From contig NC_081413.1 in assembly GCF_030272615.1 (NCBI RefSeq), positions 723,936,649 to 724,000,648 on the forward strand: a stretch of DNA of 64,000 nucleotides. The letters are read 5' to 3'. Shown in pieces: positions 10,671 through 21,880 of this stretch. This stretch comes from Cryptomeria japonica (Eukaryota > Streptophyta > Pinopsida > Cupressales > Cupressaceae). A program made the translations under genes and the position numbers. The notes beneath the pieces were generated by a model that worked only from the letters and a program-made list of their open reading frames with translations, was not told the origin of the DNA and ran no database searches. Each line of letters starts with the position of its first letter. The stretch's first letter is position 1.

Positions 10671-13600
10671 CTATGGGACAATCTGATCAAGCTGAATCAG
10701 TTTTTTAAGGTCTAATCTCTGCTTATTCAGGCTGATGATGAGAGCACCCATCTTCACGATATGCTCCTCGTTGAATAGGTTATACCATGTGCTGGCAGTT
10801 AGGAAATTGGCAAACTTCTCCCGGCTGACTTTAAGTGCTTCACACTCCAAGATAAAATGTTTTTCAGTTTCCACACTCCCGCTGACGCAAAATGGGCAAA
10901 CTCTTTCTTCCCAAATCTCTTTTGGCCTTTTCCACCGCCCGGTCTCACACCGAAGTTGGTGAGAGTTGGTTCTAAGCTGTGTGATTAGAATTTTAGCCTT
11001 CCATGATATATTAGCCCCTATATAGACTTTTTGAAGATGATCATAATTGGGGTTGAACTCATTAATATAGTATTGTTTCTTCCTTCCTAACCCAATGCTC
11101 CAATTTTTCTTGTAAAACTTTTCCATAACGAAGACCTTTATCTCCTTGCTGTTTGTGGGGCATGAGTTCAAATAAATATCCCATTTTTTTAACCATTTGA
11201 TGTTTTGTTTCATCCACGTCTTCTTCCTTTTGCACAAAGTGTCGTTGATAACAACCTTAGGCCATCTATCTTCTCCCATTTGCTCGGTTCTTTTTAAATA
11301 GTTAATGAGACGCGCCATAGCAGCTGCCTCAATAGGGGCAACACCCGTTTCACTTAACATGATATCATATGGGACCGTGCTTTTAATTTTGAACTTGCTT
11401 GTGATTAAACGTTTTTGAATTCTTTCAATTTGCTTCCATTGAGAATCTAAGGTACTGCTAGCCCAAACTTCACAACCATATAGAATAACCGGCAACACCA
11501 AAAGCCTAAAAAGTGTTTGGATGGTTTTCCAATCTCAAAGCTCAGCCTCTCTGCATCTATTTTGAAGTGCATAGAGTGCCTTCCAGCCGCCTAAAGTTCT
11601 CTTCTTCCTGCAACCTTCCCAACTAAGACTCTTGTTGAAATCAATTCCAAGGTATTTGTAATCTGCAACTTCTTCAAGAATGCTACCTTCAAAGTAAAAC
11701 TTATGTTGCTCTTGTTTCCTTCTACTTGAGAAAACCATGATTTTCGTCTTGCTGATATTAATTTGCATTCCCACAATATTGCAAAAGCGCTCAAGGGCAA
11801 ATAAGTGCTCTTGCAAACCAAGGGCGGAATTAGCAAGCAAAATGAGGTCATTAGCATAAAGGAACAGCCTTATCACAAATTCACCCAATTGAATACCATC
11901 ACCATTCTACATGTTTAACCATTCTTCAAGTTTGTCAATGTATAAGCCAAACAAGGTAGGGGAAAGAGGACACCCTTGTTTCACACCAATATCACTCCTA
12001 AAACTAGTTGAGATGCCATCGGGAGTTTTGATTTTCACTTTAACCTCCTCATAAAGCCTATGAACAGCAGCCCTAAGATGAGCCGGGATACCAAGCTCTT
12101 CCATTCTGTGCCACAGTTTGTCACGTGGGACTGTGTCAAAAGCTTTTTTGAAATCAACAAAGCAACAAAAGACATCTTCCTTTTTCTCCCAGATTTTTTC
12201 GATGATGTGTCTCAAAGTAATACCATGATCAACTGTGGAATGTTTAGGTCTGAAACTGGCTTGGCCTTTTGCACGTTTATGATTTTCTTCTGCCCATTTG
12301 CTGATTCTATTTTCTATCATGCTGCCAAATAACTTAGCAAACAAAGGATTGATCATTATAGTCCTATAGTTGGAGGGGTTATTGACATCTCCACTTTTGA
12401 AAAGAGGTATAGCAAGACTTGTAGTCCAATCTTTAGGAAACCCATGAGGAATGATGTTATTGAATATTTTTGCAATATAAGGGGCAAGGACTTTCATGCC
12501 CCACTTGAGAAACTCTGCTTGAAGTTCACCTAAGTCTTTAGCTTTACCAACACCCAATTTCTTAATACCCAATTCAATTTCTTGCACGGTGAAAAGATTA
12601 GTAGAAATGTTGACCAAGGGTGGGGGAGCCACCTCCAAATCATGTTCATAAAGTTGCCTAGCATAATCAAACCATTGAGTGGCTATGATACTATTGTCAA
12701 TCTGTTTCTTTTTTTATTGCAGCTCTTTCCAAAAAAGTTTGGGATTATCTTTGCTAAGAAAAATTAACTCTTCCCTCCTCGTACATATAAAATCAGCTTT
12801 CTTTTTCTTTAAAATCTGTTTGTAAGCTTTGATGTGAATCTCTTTATTATTTGACTTTCTTAAACCTCTTCTAGCCATTTTGCATTCCTCATCAAACCAA
12901 GCATTCACCGGGAAACAATTTGTCTCAGATTTTTTGTTTTTTGTTCTTTTGCATTTTGAGAGGGCCACATGGATCAGATTTGTTAACTTATGACTATTAA
13001 GATCATGAAATGTCTTTTTCTCCCATTTAAGAAGTCTCTCCAAAGCAGCCTGGAAGATACAAGCATTTTCTTGCATCAAAAGAATTTTGCCCTTTGAATG
13101 TTGTTGTAGGGAAGGTTGATTTTTTTCCACATAATACCTCTTTTCTGCCCAAACAATACTTAAATAGATCGGTTTGTGATCTGATTTGAGGTCCCATAAA
13201 TGTTCACCAATCACCATATCTTCAATTTTTTCACATAGGCTATGCGAACAAACAACGTAGTCAACCACACTCGCCCCATTGTAAGTGTTGCAAGTGAAAT
13301 TGCTGGAATTTGTCCATCTAATCAGACCATTACAGATAATTAAGTCAAACATGCCACAGAGAGTAAGCAACTCTTCCCCAAATTGGTTGCAATCTTTGGT
13401 GTCTTCTGACACTCTCTCCCATTGATGATTTTCTTCTTCTAGGAGCCAAATAGGATTACAATCATCTTTACAGCTAAAGATGCAAGCATGTTCACTTGCA
13501 GTTCTAGCATTGAAATCCCCCACAAGGAGGACCTCGCCAAGCTGAGAGAACACATCAATATCTTTTTTTAGGGCAGCAAAGGGGTCTTTGCTGTCAAGAA

Positions 13601-13961
13601 CACATTTCTTGTAAGTTTTGGAGACCTGGGGATCAAAATAACATGCTGCAATCCTAATAAAATTGTAATTTTCTGAGATCTTAAACCATAAAAACTATTT
13701 ATTGGAGTCCTCTTTTTCAAGCTGAATGAGACGCCCTTCTTTTTCTTTCACTAACACCAATATCCCACCATGACCCTTGCCATTGCTAGCTGCTTTGTTC
13801 CACACTGTCATTTTTGAATAACCTTCAAACGTGGGAGTTTTACAACCTTCGTGTTCATGAGTCTCAACAAGACAAATAATGTCTCTACCTTCCGCAATAG
13901 GCCCTAACCCAGGCCCACGTCTCCAAGGGTAGCCTCTATAGTTCCAACAAACTAGACTCAA
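10671..13961 (-). pseudogene. LINE ORF2: endonuclease, reverse transcriptase, zinc finger
   Basis: A single minus-strand frame runs from 13961 to 10671 (1097 codons including the end). It is interrupted only by stops at 13695-13697 (TAG), 12714-12716 (TAA), 11907-11909 (TAG) and 11535-11537 (TGA). In order it shows an endonuclease (VCWNYRG, IICLVETHEHEG, LLVGDFNART, SDHKPIYLS), then RT (NYRTIMINPLFAKLFGS, STVDHGITLRH, FVDFKKAFDTVPRD, GVKQGCPLSPTLFG, YANDLILLA), thumb and YGCEVWASS. It ends in a finger CPFCVSGSVETEKHFILEC near 10840-10895. The RT catalytic pair reads AND instead of ADD near 11850, so the copy is inactive even apart from the stops. No ATG opens the frame: the stop-to-stop frame starts right after the ORF1 stop. 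Confidence 0.88.
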
Positions 13962-13985
13962 AGAGGCCTGGGTAGAACTTGATTG

Positions 13986-15312
13986 CTATTTGCCTTGGGA
14001 TGCAAGACTCGGTGCTAAGTCTTCATCTCTATGTGGCTGAAAGGTTTTTGTTGCAATGTACCCAGCTCCATTTGTTGTTGTTGTTTTGTTGCTCTCTTGT
14101 TGCTCTGTCCTATTTTGGGGACCAAAGTATGCAATTACTACTTTGCCATTGAACAACCACGCTCTTTTTCCTTCATCTCTAGCTGCCCTAATCTTTGCCA
14201 TTTCAACCCTTCTTTCTTCTAGTTGTCTCATAGTTAGATCTTCATCCAAGAAAAAATGAGTACCCTTTAGAAGTTGCTTCTTACTTAACAAATTTTGCTT
14301 GTCGCGAACACTTGGTAAGATAACCTTTATAGGCCTATTTTTCCCATCACATAATTTGCCCACTCTCCAAGATTTAGTGATTTGCCCTTGCCAAAGTAGC
14401 ATATCTCTTAAGAAGTCTCTTGCAAGGTCAAGAGTGTGTTCATTTTTCCCATAATCCCTCACTCCCTTGATGATTACATTTGTTGCTCTTCTTTGCCTTT
14501 CTTTGAGCTCTTTATCTTGTGTTTCGTCTAACCAAATTATTATTTTTCTTACCCATGTTTGTAGTCTCTTTGCTGATGTTGGCCCAAGTTTTGGTAACTT
14601 CTGAGAAACTGCTTTTACCTTCTATGCTTTCTGCCTTCTTAATTAGGCGTGTTTGATCCAAAGATTCCTCCATCCCACCATGGTATGCCTTGGCATTAAG
14701 CCCCTCACTATGTGCTACTACTAAAACCTTTAAAATTCGCCATTCATCTTTCACATTTTGCCATCCATCCTTCATGTTTTGCCACTCAGATTTCCCAATA
14801 GCAAGCGCATCTTGCAGAAATGATATTTGTTCTTTTAATGCTTTATTGTTGTCTGCTAGGGACTTATAAGCTGCTATCAACACCTGTATTTTAATCTCTT
14901 TTTGTTGTTCTTTAGCCTCCAACCTCCTTTTGGCATTTAATAGTTCTTGCACATATAATTCAGATGACCAAGTTAGAGGAGTGGAAATAGGGCTATAAAC
15001 GTCAAAGTCACCAGGGTCGCTGCTGCGAAAGGGCATGTAATTCCCTCTACCTAACCAAGGGGATTTCTTGGAGTGACCTTTGCAACTGAGACTCTGATTA
15101 CTGCTCTTACGATATTGTTTTTTTCTCTCTTGTGCATATCTTAATCGAGCACGTCTACGTTTCAAGATACCCCTAAACTGTTTGGCATTAACCCAGATCC
15201 ATTTACCAGTTTTAGTAGTTGAGGCAATTTTCACTTGCCCCAAATGATTTGTTTCAAAAAGTTCTGGAAGTTCAAGAATATTCTCTGAAATTGGAGGAGT
15301 TTGTTTTTCCAT
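13986..15312 (-). pseudogene. LINE ORF1: coiled-coil, RRM-like nucleoprotein
   Basis: This is the RNA-binding ORF1 of the second LINE. The 266-residue part (15312-14512) starts at an ATG. It has a basic stretch at residues 50-80 and a long heptad-rich coiled coil at about 130-200 (RRLEAKEQQKEIKIQVLIAA onward). The second part (14462-13986, extendable upstream to about 14540 without a stop) begins RRATNVIIKGVRDYGKN and continues through LLKGTHFFLDEDLT to AKIRAARDEGKRAWLFNGK, matching the RRM plus C-terminal domain layout of L1-like ORF1 proteins. One frameshift near 14510-14540 separates the parts. The second part is in the same frame as ORF2, divided from it by a single TAG at 13986-13988. 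Confidence 0.8.
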
Positions 15313-15318
15313 TGCCGG

Positions 15319-15720
15319 GAAAGAGACAGAAAAGGCAACAAAAACAATTCAGAAAAGACAAAAAAGAATCTAACCTGATGGGATGCAGTCCAAATGGGAC
15401 CCAGAACCAACACAACCTTGTACAAATCCCACAAAATGATCAGAGCTGACAAAAGCCCTTATTTGTGTGCTTGTACCGGTCCCACAAAGCCTCTATTGCA
15501 TTCATGTGACCTGCTTATACCTGCTCCCTGCGTATTTCGTCCGTGACTTGCTTATACTATGCGTATACAAGTTGGATACTCTGCATATTCCGTCTGTGAC
15601 CTACGTATACTCTACGTATTCCGTCTGTAGCTTCACCGCATACTCTGCAAGTTGGATACCTTTCCCATATACTTTGCGTATTTTGTCTGTAGCTTCACCG
15701 CATCTGGAAAAATGAAAATG
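15319..15720. other. Upstream region of the LINE with degenerate direct repeats
   Basis: This lies immediately 5' of the LINE ORF1 on its coding strand. From 15527 to 15704 it holds four diverged copies of a GCGTATTCCGTCTGTGAC-like word (near 15527, 15583, 15613 and 15673). It also has two copies of TCTGTAGCTTCACCGCAT and two of a CAAGTTGGATAC word. This could be the LINE 5' leader with promoter-type repeats, or host sequence next to a truncated copy. No protein is supported. Confidence 0.5.
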
Positions 15721-16849
15721 AGAATCTAACGGGACCTCTAAAATTAAATTAGAGCAGAGAGGGCACACTGAACACGCTTTTTAGAAGAAAGACCACTGTT
15801 TGCTTCACATCTATTTAAACGACGGATAAAAACAGAAAACGACGGATGAAAACAGGCAAGCCTGACAAAAAAGCAACAAAGAGTGATGAATGGCTCAAAT
15901 ACGTTCGTAATAAATAAAATTGTTTTGCATTCTTTTTAATTTATTTACTTTTTTACTTATATATCCTATATGTTTGTTTCTTTTATAAATATGTTTAAAC
16001 ATCTCGTTACCATTGATTTAACTAGACATATTTATATACATTTCATTAAATCAATCAAGGTCACTTAAAGTTATCTTCTTATTCTATTATAAAAACTTGA
16101 AGAAAGAATATATAAATAAAAGATTTTACATGTATTTTAATTCTATTTGGAATTAATTATCCTATGAAAAACCAAGTCAAATAAAATATTTTATTAAATA
16201 AACAAAGATATTTAGGAACTGATGCAAGGCTTTATGAAAAAGAGAGCGAATAAATTCAAGACATGGAAATTTAAAAAAATCTATTTTATAAAATTAACAA
16301 AATACTTAACCATATTGCTCCTGCTCCGTCTGCAAACATTCACATTACCAACTTAATTAATATCAAATTCTTTTTTGCTTAAATAAATCATAAAATTATG
16401 AAAGTAAAGCCCTAAGAAGTTGCAATGCATTATATATTTCAATTAAATTCCTAGCAATGTACACAAATGTACATTCTGTGAATGTACAAAAATCTACACA
16501 TTTGTACATATTATACAAATGTAGGCAGAAATAAAATTTTGTAGTTGTTGATTAAATTGATCGGTTCCAATGCCTGCTAATTGGTGTGTATTAGGGGAGA
16601 GGGGCCAATAGTTTTACATGGTCCAATAGTCGTTATAGCAATTGTGCTTATAATATCCAATCTTGTCACATATTTATAATATATATTGTAAATAAATAAT
16701 CCACATGTAAATTAAAAAAATTACTAAATGTTGGTCAAAATGGATCGATACTTGAACACAAGAGAACCTATAAATGTTTTTAATTAGGAAATTAGGGATT
16801 GCAGGGCCCTAGCCCTTATGCATAAATCAAAATAGGGGTGCTTGCCCCA
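15721..16849. other. AT-rich spacer
   Basis: No gene or element was recognised. Near 16455-16522 the word TGTACA or ACAAATGTA recurs several times in both orientations. Confidence 0.55.
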
Positions 16850-17652
16850 AAGACAAAAGAGGCCACATTTTAATTGACATTGACATCTCTATGCCTCTCC
16901 TTGGGGATGTGGTTCTTATGGTTGGGGATAGGCCACAAACTCAATCGTTGGATTATGAAGGCCTCCCCTTTCCCTATCATATATGCTTCTCAATTGGTCA
17001 CCTAGCTTTTAATTGTTCTCTCTCTAGGTTTAAAGGTGATACTACTTGGTGGAAAGACACTAGTGATGATCATTTGACTATCAAGGCTCCTAACTCTACT
17101 GACTCTTCAAATGATGATGATGACTCCTATCGAGATGAGGTTGTGCCTCTTCCTGCTACTATGGCCTTTGCTATCCCCTTGGACCCTACTAGTGTGGCTT
17201 CCTCAGGCCTTAAGGTTTTTACCCTTTTTGCTCTTGTTCTACATCAATAGTTTTCTCTTGTTGAGTCTACTCTAGGCGTTGTTATGCATCTATAGTTTTC
17301 TCTAGAAGCTGACAAACACTCTAAGGGGATTTCCTCAATTGTTTCCTCTTTGCAATGGTGTTCCTAATAATAATATTTCCTTGGCTATTTTTTTTGTAGG
17401 CATAAAGGTAAGTCTCCCCCCTCGGCAAACTCATCTATGTCAAGTTTTGGGTGAATCTCTCCACTCTGAGGTGGGTTCTACTTTTGTGTTGATTGATGGT
17501 TGGGTAGGCATTTGATCTACTTTTTTTGGCCTACTTGACCTGAGCTTGTATAGGGTTAACACCCTTGTTTTGTCGCTTTTCTTTATACCACCTACAAGTT
17601 GTCTGTATACAGCACCATACCCTTGTTTTGTTGCTTATATTAATAAAAAAAC
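16850..17652 (+). pseudogene. LINE remnant: ORF1 zinc-knuckle fragment and 3' tail
   Basis: A plus-strand open stretch of 119 residues (16891-17250) carries the plant LINE ORF1 signature: LDYEGLPFPYHICFSIGHLAFNCSL, abbreviated here as YEGLPF, then C-x4-GHLAFNC, then WWKDTSDD. In the knuckle (consensus C-x2-C-x4-H-x4-C) the first Cys is replaced by His-Ile around HICFSIGH. ORF2 is absent. The sequence runs to TTATATTAATAAAAAAACA near 17634-17652, which looks like a LINE 3' tail, so most of the element seems deleted internally. Frame is lost after 17250. It is dead and no target duplication was found. Confidence 0.55.
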
Positions 17653-17859
17653 ATAGGATTAAGACACATGTCAACATCTTGTTTAATCCTATTACTCACC
17701 TTGCCTATAAATAATGCTCATGTACACTTTGCAACGCATCTCATACAACTTGATATCGAGTATGATTATTTCTTACATACTCACTTGTGGAAGGTTTCTT
17801 GTGTTTTTGTAATTGGTTTTGGTTGCTAAGCTAATTTGCAACTCCTACAAAGTCTTGCT

Positions 17860-20800
17860 TGTGAGAACAATTATGGTGCTTATTGATACTTGAGCTACTC
17901 AAAACTCTATTTATGAGGGGTTTGTGGCTAGAAGAAGTCTCAAAACTAATAACTTAGAAGGACTTGACATGATAATTATTGATGGCTTCACCATCCAATG
18001 CACATGTAATAATTCCTAAACAAGTCTCACATTGTGAAGCCATGAAATGAAAGATGACCTCTATGTTGTTACCATAAGAGATATAGATCCGATCTTAGAA
18101 GTGCAATAGTTACATTCTTTGGAGAAAAATATGCAAGATTTTCAAACCATGAAACTTAAGTTGTATCTAATGGGAAATAAGTGGATTCTTTGTGGAATGA
18201 CTTGAAGGGAGCACCTAGAGTTGTTTCAGCCAAGAGGATGGAGAGTACATGTTGTTGTGGGTATGGAGAATGGGTTGGTCGATGTTTGATAACCATTACA
18301 AACTATTGAAGTAGCAAGAAGCTATATTATGTACATATCCAATGTCTTTTAGACAAGCATATTATAGCTTTTAGTGATATACCTCAAGAGAGGCCCACTA
18401 ATAGGTTTTTTGAGCATGTCATAGAGTTGGAAGAGGGTATTAATCCTGTAATCAATACACATTGTTTCCATACTAGACAACATAAGGAGGAGATAAAGAA
18501 GTGATAGGGAGACTCTCACAAAGAAGTGTAATTTGACTCACACACAAGGAATAGGTCTCATTGTGGGCTTCCTTATTTGTCTTATGCCCTTCTCTTCTTG
18601 TTTGAACCAACACCAACCCCCAAACTCCTTTGGATAACTCTCTGCCAATGTGTTTGCTCTAGTTACTCAAACAAGGTTAGGACTCACAGGAGTAAGTCCA
18701 ACCACCAATATGTATAATTCCTTATCCTTCACTTGCAGGGGACTAGGAGGAGTCCGAGATGGTTTGGCAACTCCTACCATGTGGTTTTTGAGTTTGTTAC
18801 CTTTTATTTCCTTATCGCCTTCAAGATTCCTATATTTTAGGCCTTGTAGCCCAATGAGCCCCTTTTAGCCCTCCTTTCTCGGTTTTTGCTCATTTGCTCA
18901 AAAAACTTCCAAAGGACCCCCTAAAAGCTTTTGTGATCTGGATACCCATTTGGAAACTCTTGAATATTTAGGGGATGAGGTGGTCTGATATATCCGTACA
19001 AGTATGGCCCCGAAAATGGCCCTTTTAAAGGATTTTAGGCTTAGAAGCTTTCTCCAATGGGGTTTACTGATCTCCACACCTTGTCAGACCTCCACACTCA
19101 TACAGAAGCATTGTATAACATCCAACTTCAATGCCAATCACTTTTCACTATTGGATTAGATCACTTCTGCAAGAAAATTGAAAATAGCAGTCATGCTCCT
19201 AACCGGGTTATGGCAGAACTCGCCTAGAGAATGGTGGTAAAATGATCCAAAACAACTTCCAAGACACAAAATAAAATATTTACACTATTTATAGACTCCA
19301 TTAATCTAATCCCTAAGGGAATAGAGAAACCACGAAGGAAATTCAAGTTGGAGTCATTCTTTTGGGCTTTAACCCCTTACTTAGGCCGAGAGTAGTAAAA
19401 CAAGGAAGAATTTCAAAACACCAGTTAGATCTACACAAAGAAATGTTACAAGTGTTTTCTAAGCACCACACTAGCACAGACTAAGCACCCATGAAGGTAC
19501 AGTACAAAACCTAATCCATCCAGTACGGACTGCAATAAGTAATTTGCCAAATTTTGTGAAAACAAGAAAATGCTTGAAGTTGCTTATTGAGGAATTTGAT
19601 TATTTGGATCTTACAACTCTCTTACAATGTTTTGAAAGGCTTATATATTCCTACTTACTCAAAACCAACCACCCATCGGATCTCTAACCACCGATTTGAG
19701 CACTTTTCAAAAATTGCTCCCATTGTTGCAAAATGTTGTCAAGCAAACATGACAACTTTTGCTCCACAATGCATTTTTGTAACTTGTGCATATCTACACA
19801 CTCTTGACCCCCTAGGATGGTTTAATAACAACAAATAAACATTTTTCATAAGCCTTGTGAGGCCTTACAAGGAGTTTTACACAATTTTTCTATATGATGC
19901 CATTTTAGGCTTACAAAGGCACATTGGCCAAAACTGAGTGAATAAGTTAAAACTAAAGACAATCAACCTACATACCACCTCAATACACACTTTTGGACTT
20001 TTCAATAGTCCTTTATTCAATCATTTACCCAATGAGGATCAGTCACTCCAAAATTTTGAAAATTCATCAAGAAATCTAGGTGCTCCTGCACCAAGAAGGT
20101 CATCAAGGAACTTCCTAATATGAGCCACATTTGACCTAGTTTGACCCCATTTTCTTCATTGACCTAATCTTGGTAAAAAATAAGGATGAGACCACATATG
20201 TACATAAAATAGTGGGCTCTAAACAAGAAGATGGTGTTGAAATAGTAATCCTCAATGATGATGAGTTGATTAATGAGTTGCATGGTGTAGTCTATTTTAA
20301 AAGATGGGCCTTAGATTGGGGTACCACTAGACAAGATTTTGAGAGGAGCATGTTCATGGGGAAATCTTTAAGTGATGTAATGAACACTCTTAGTTTTGAG
20401 TCATGCAATTTGGGTTTGACTAATGCCCCAACAACCTTTTAGTCATGTATGAACCAAACTTTTACAAAATAATTAAAGAATTTCATTTTGGTATTCTTCA
20501 ATGACATTTTCATCTATAACAAAACTTAAGAAGGATATGTGAGGCACTTGGATGAAGGATTGAACATTTTTGAAGCTCAAGAACCACTCGCTAAAGAGTC
20601 TAAATATGAGTTTGGAATGAGTGAGATTTTGTATTTAGAGTTTGATATCAACCTTAAGGATTGTGAGTTGATCAAGAGAAGATTTGGGTTATTTTAGATA
20701 TGGATTTTGCCAAAATCAATGACACAACTGAGAGTTATTTATCTTTTGTAACCATTGCTAAGGATTTGTGAGGAAATTTTCTTAATTGGTAGATCTCTTT

Positions 20801-21880
20801 CATTAATTTGACAAATAAAAGAGCTTTCACATGGTCCAAATTAAGTCTATAAATTTTTTATAGACTCAAAGATGTGATAAGTTCATGTCATGCGTTGTCT
20901 ATTCTTGACGTATCTCTTTCTTTAGTGTTGAAATGTGATGCATCTAGCAAAGGGATTGGAGCTAGAATTTGATGAAAAATAATATAATTAATTTTGAGAT
21001 TCATGCATTTAAAGGAGTTGAAAGAGGATTCTCAATAGACAATAATAAAATATTGGCAATCATGCATGCTTTGGCCAAGTTCAAAAAATACCTCGCGGGT
21101 TAGAATTATGGTGAATACTAACCACAATAGTTTGAAGTACTTTTGAAACCAAAAAAAACTCTATTTTATGATGGAAATCTTAGGGAATTGGAAGGTTCAT
21201 TTTTTGGTAGATTATTCTAAGAATGTCTTTGCCATTAAAATATTGGGAAGGAAGTTATAAGATGAGAAGTTTGTAGACTAATAAACTCATGTTGTACAAA
21301 GAGTGCTTAGGTATTCAAATCTAAAATAAAAAGTAGGATTTTAAGGGCTATATATGATACTCCCTTGGTTGGCCATCTAGGGCATTTTAAAAAATAAAAG
21401 TAGATTTGAAAGAGATTCTCATGGAAGGGACTTATGGATGACATTCACAAGTGCATTTGAGAGTGCCTTGTTTGTTATCAAAACAAGACCAAGTAAACAT
21501 TTTTATTTGATTTATTGTAGCCCTTACCCACTCTAAATACAAGCAAGAAAGTATTTGAATTTATTTTATCGCATAAATTAATAAAGAGAAAGATAAGGAA
21601 TTCATTTATGTTGTACTAAATAGATTCATGAAGTATGAATATTTCTTTAGATTCCAAGACGCCTCAAGTTGTTATTAGATTTTTGTTTTAAGTTTTTAGG
21701 CTTCATGGGTAGTCAAGATTTTTGTGATTGATAGAGATAGTTAGTTGCTAAGCTTATTTTGGCAAGAGACTTTTTATTTGATAGGAACCATTCTCACTCC
21801 TAGCATTAATTATCATCCACAAATAGATAAGAAAATTTAAATTGTGAAGAAATGAATGGAAGGTTGTTGTTAGAAATAAA
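17860..21880 (+). mobile_element. Ty3/gypsy fossil interrupted by a solo LTR
   Basis: This is a long, heavily decayed gypsy pol region on the plus strand. Protease-like similarity lies at about 17860-18230 (GFVARRSLKTNNLEG, then VQ-LHSLEKNMQDFQTM). RT begins near 18400-18500 (HVIELEEGINPVINT) and continues after an insertion from 20099 to about 20700, including a GLTNAPTTF-type segment. RNase H similarity follows around 20900-21150, and integrase similarity from about 21350 (GHLGHFKK, then MDDIHKCIRECLVCYQNKTK) to 21880. It is broken in very many places and must be old. Its own LTRs were not identified. Confidence 0.75.
18502..20093. mobile_element. Solo LTR (1592 bp) inside the gypsy fossil
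   Basis: A 1592 bp block begins TGATAGGGAG and ends TGCACCA. It interrupts the RT region of the gypsy fossil, and the pentamer AGAAG lies directly outside both ends (18497-18501 and 20094-20098). RT similarity stops at the first AGAAG and resumes at the second. The TG...CA ends and perfect 5 bp duplication identify a solo LTR left by LTR-LTR recombination. No coding content. Superfamily and orientation are unknown. Confidence 0.8.

Larger units (their letters stand above)
10617..15318 (-). mobile_element. Non-L1-type LINE with (TTC)n tail
   Basis: A second, unrelated LINE lies on the minus strand. ORF1 (coiled coil followed by an RRM/CTD-like part) runs from 15312 to 13986. ORF2 (endonuclease, RT, zinc-finger C-terminus) runs from about 13961 to 10671. 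The 3' tail at 10622-10642 is a trinucleotide run that reads TTC repeats on the coding strand rather than poly(A). Its RT lacks the plant-L1 style (FVDFKKAFDTVPRDKLW, STVDHGITLRH), and its C-terminus has a C-x2-C..H-x4-C finger. Both point to an RTE/CR1/Jockey-like lineage rather than L1; the exact clade needs a tree. Damage is light: one frameshift in ORF1, four stops inside ORF2 and one stop at the ORF1/ORF2 junction. No target duplication was found. Confidence 0.88.

Noticed and set aside
15467-15715. 82-residue ORF over the upstream repeats
   Set aside because: It translates the degenerate nucleotide repeats; no domain, no start context.
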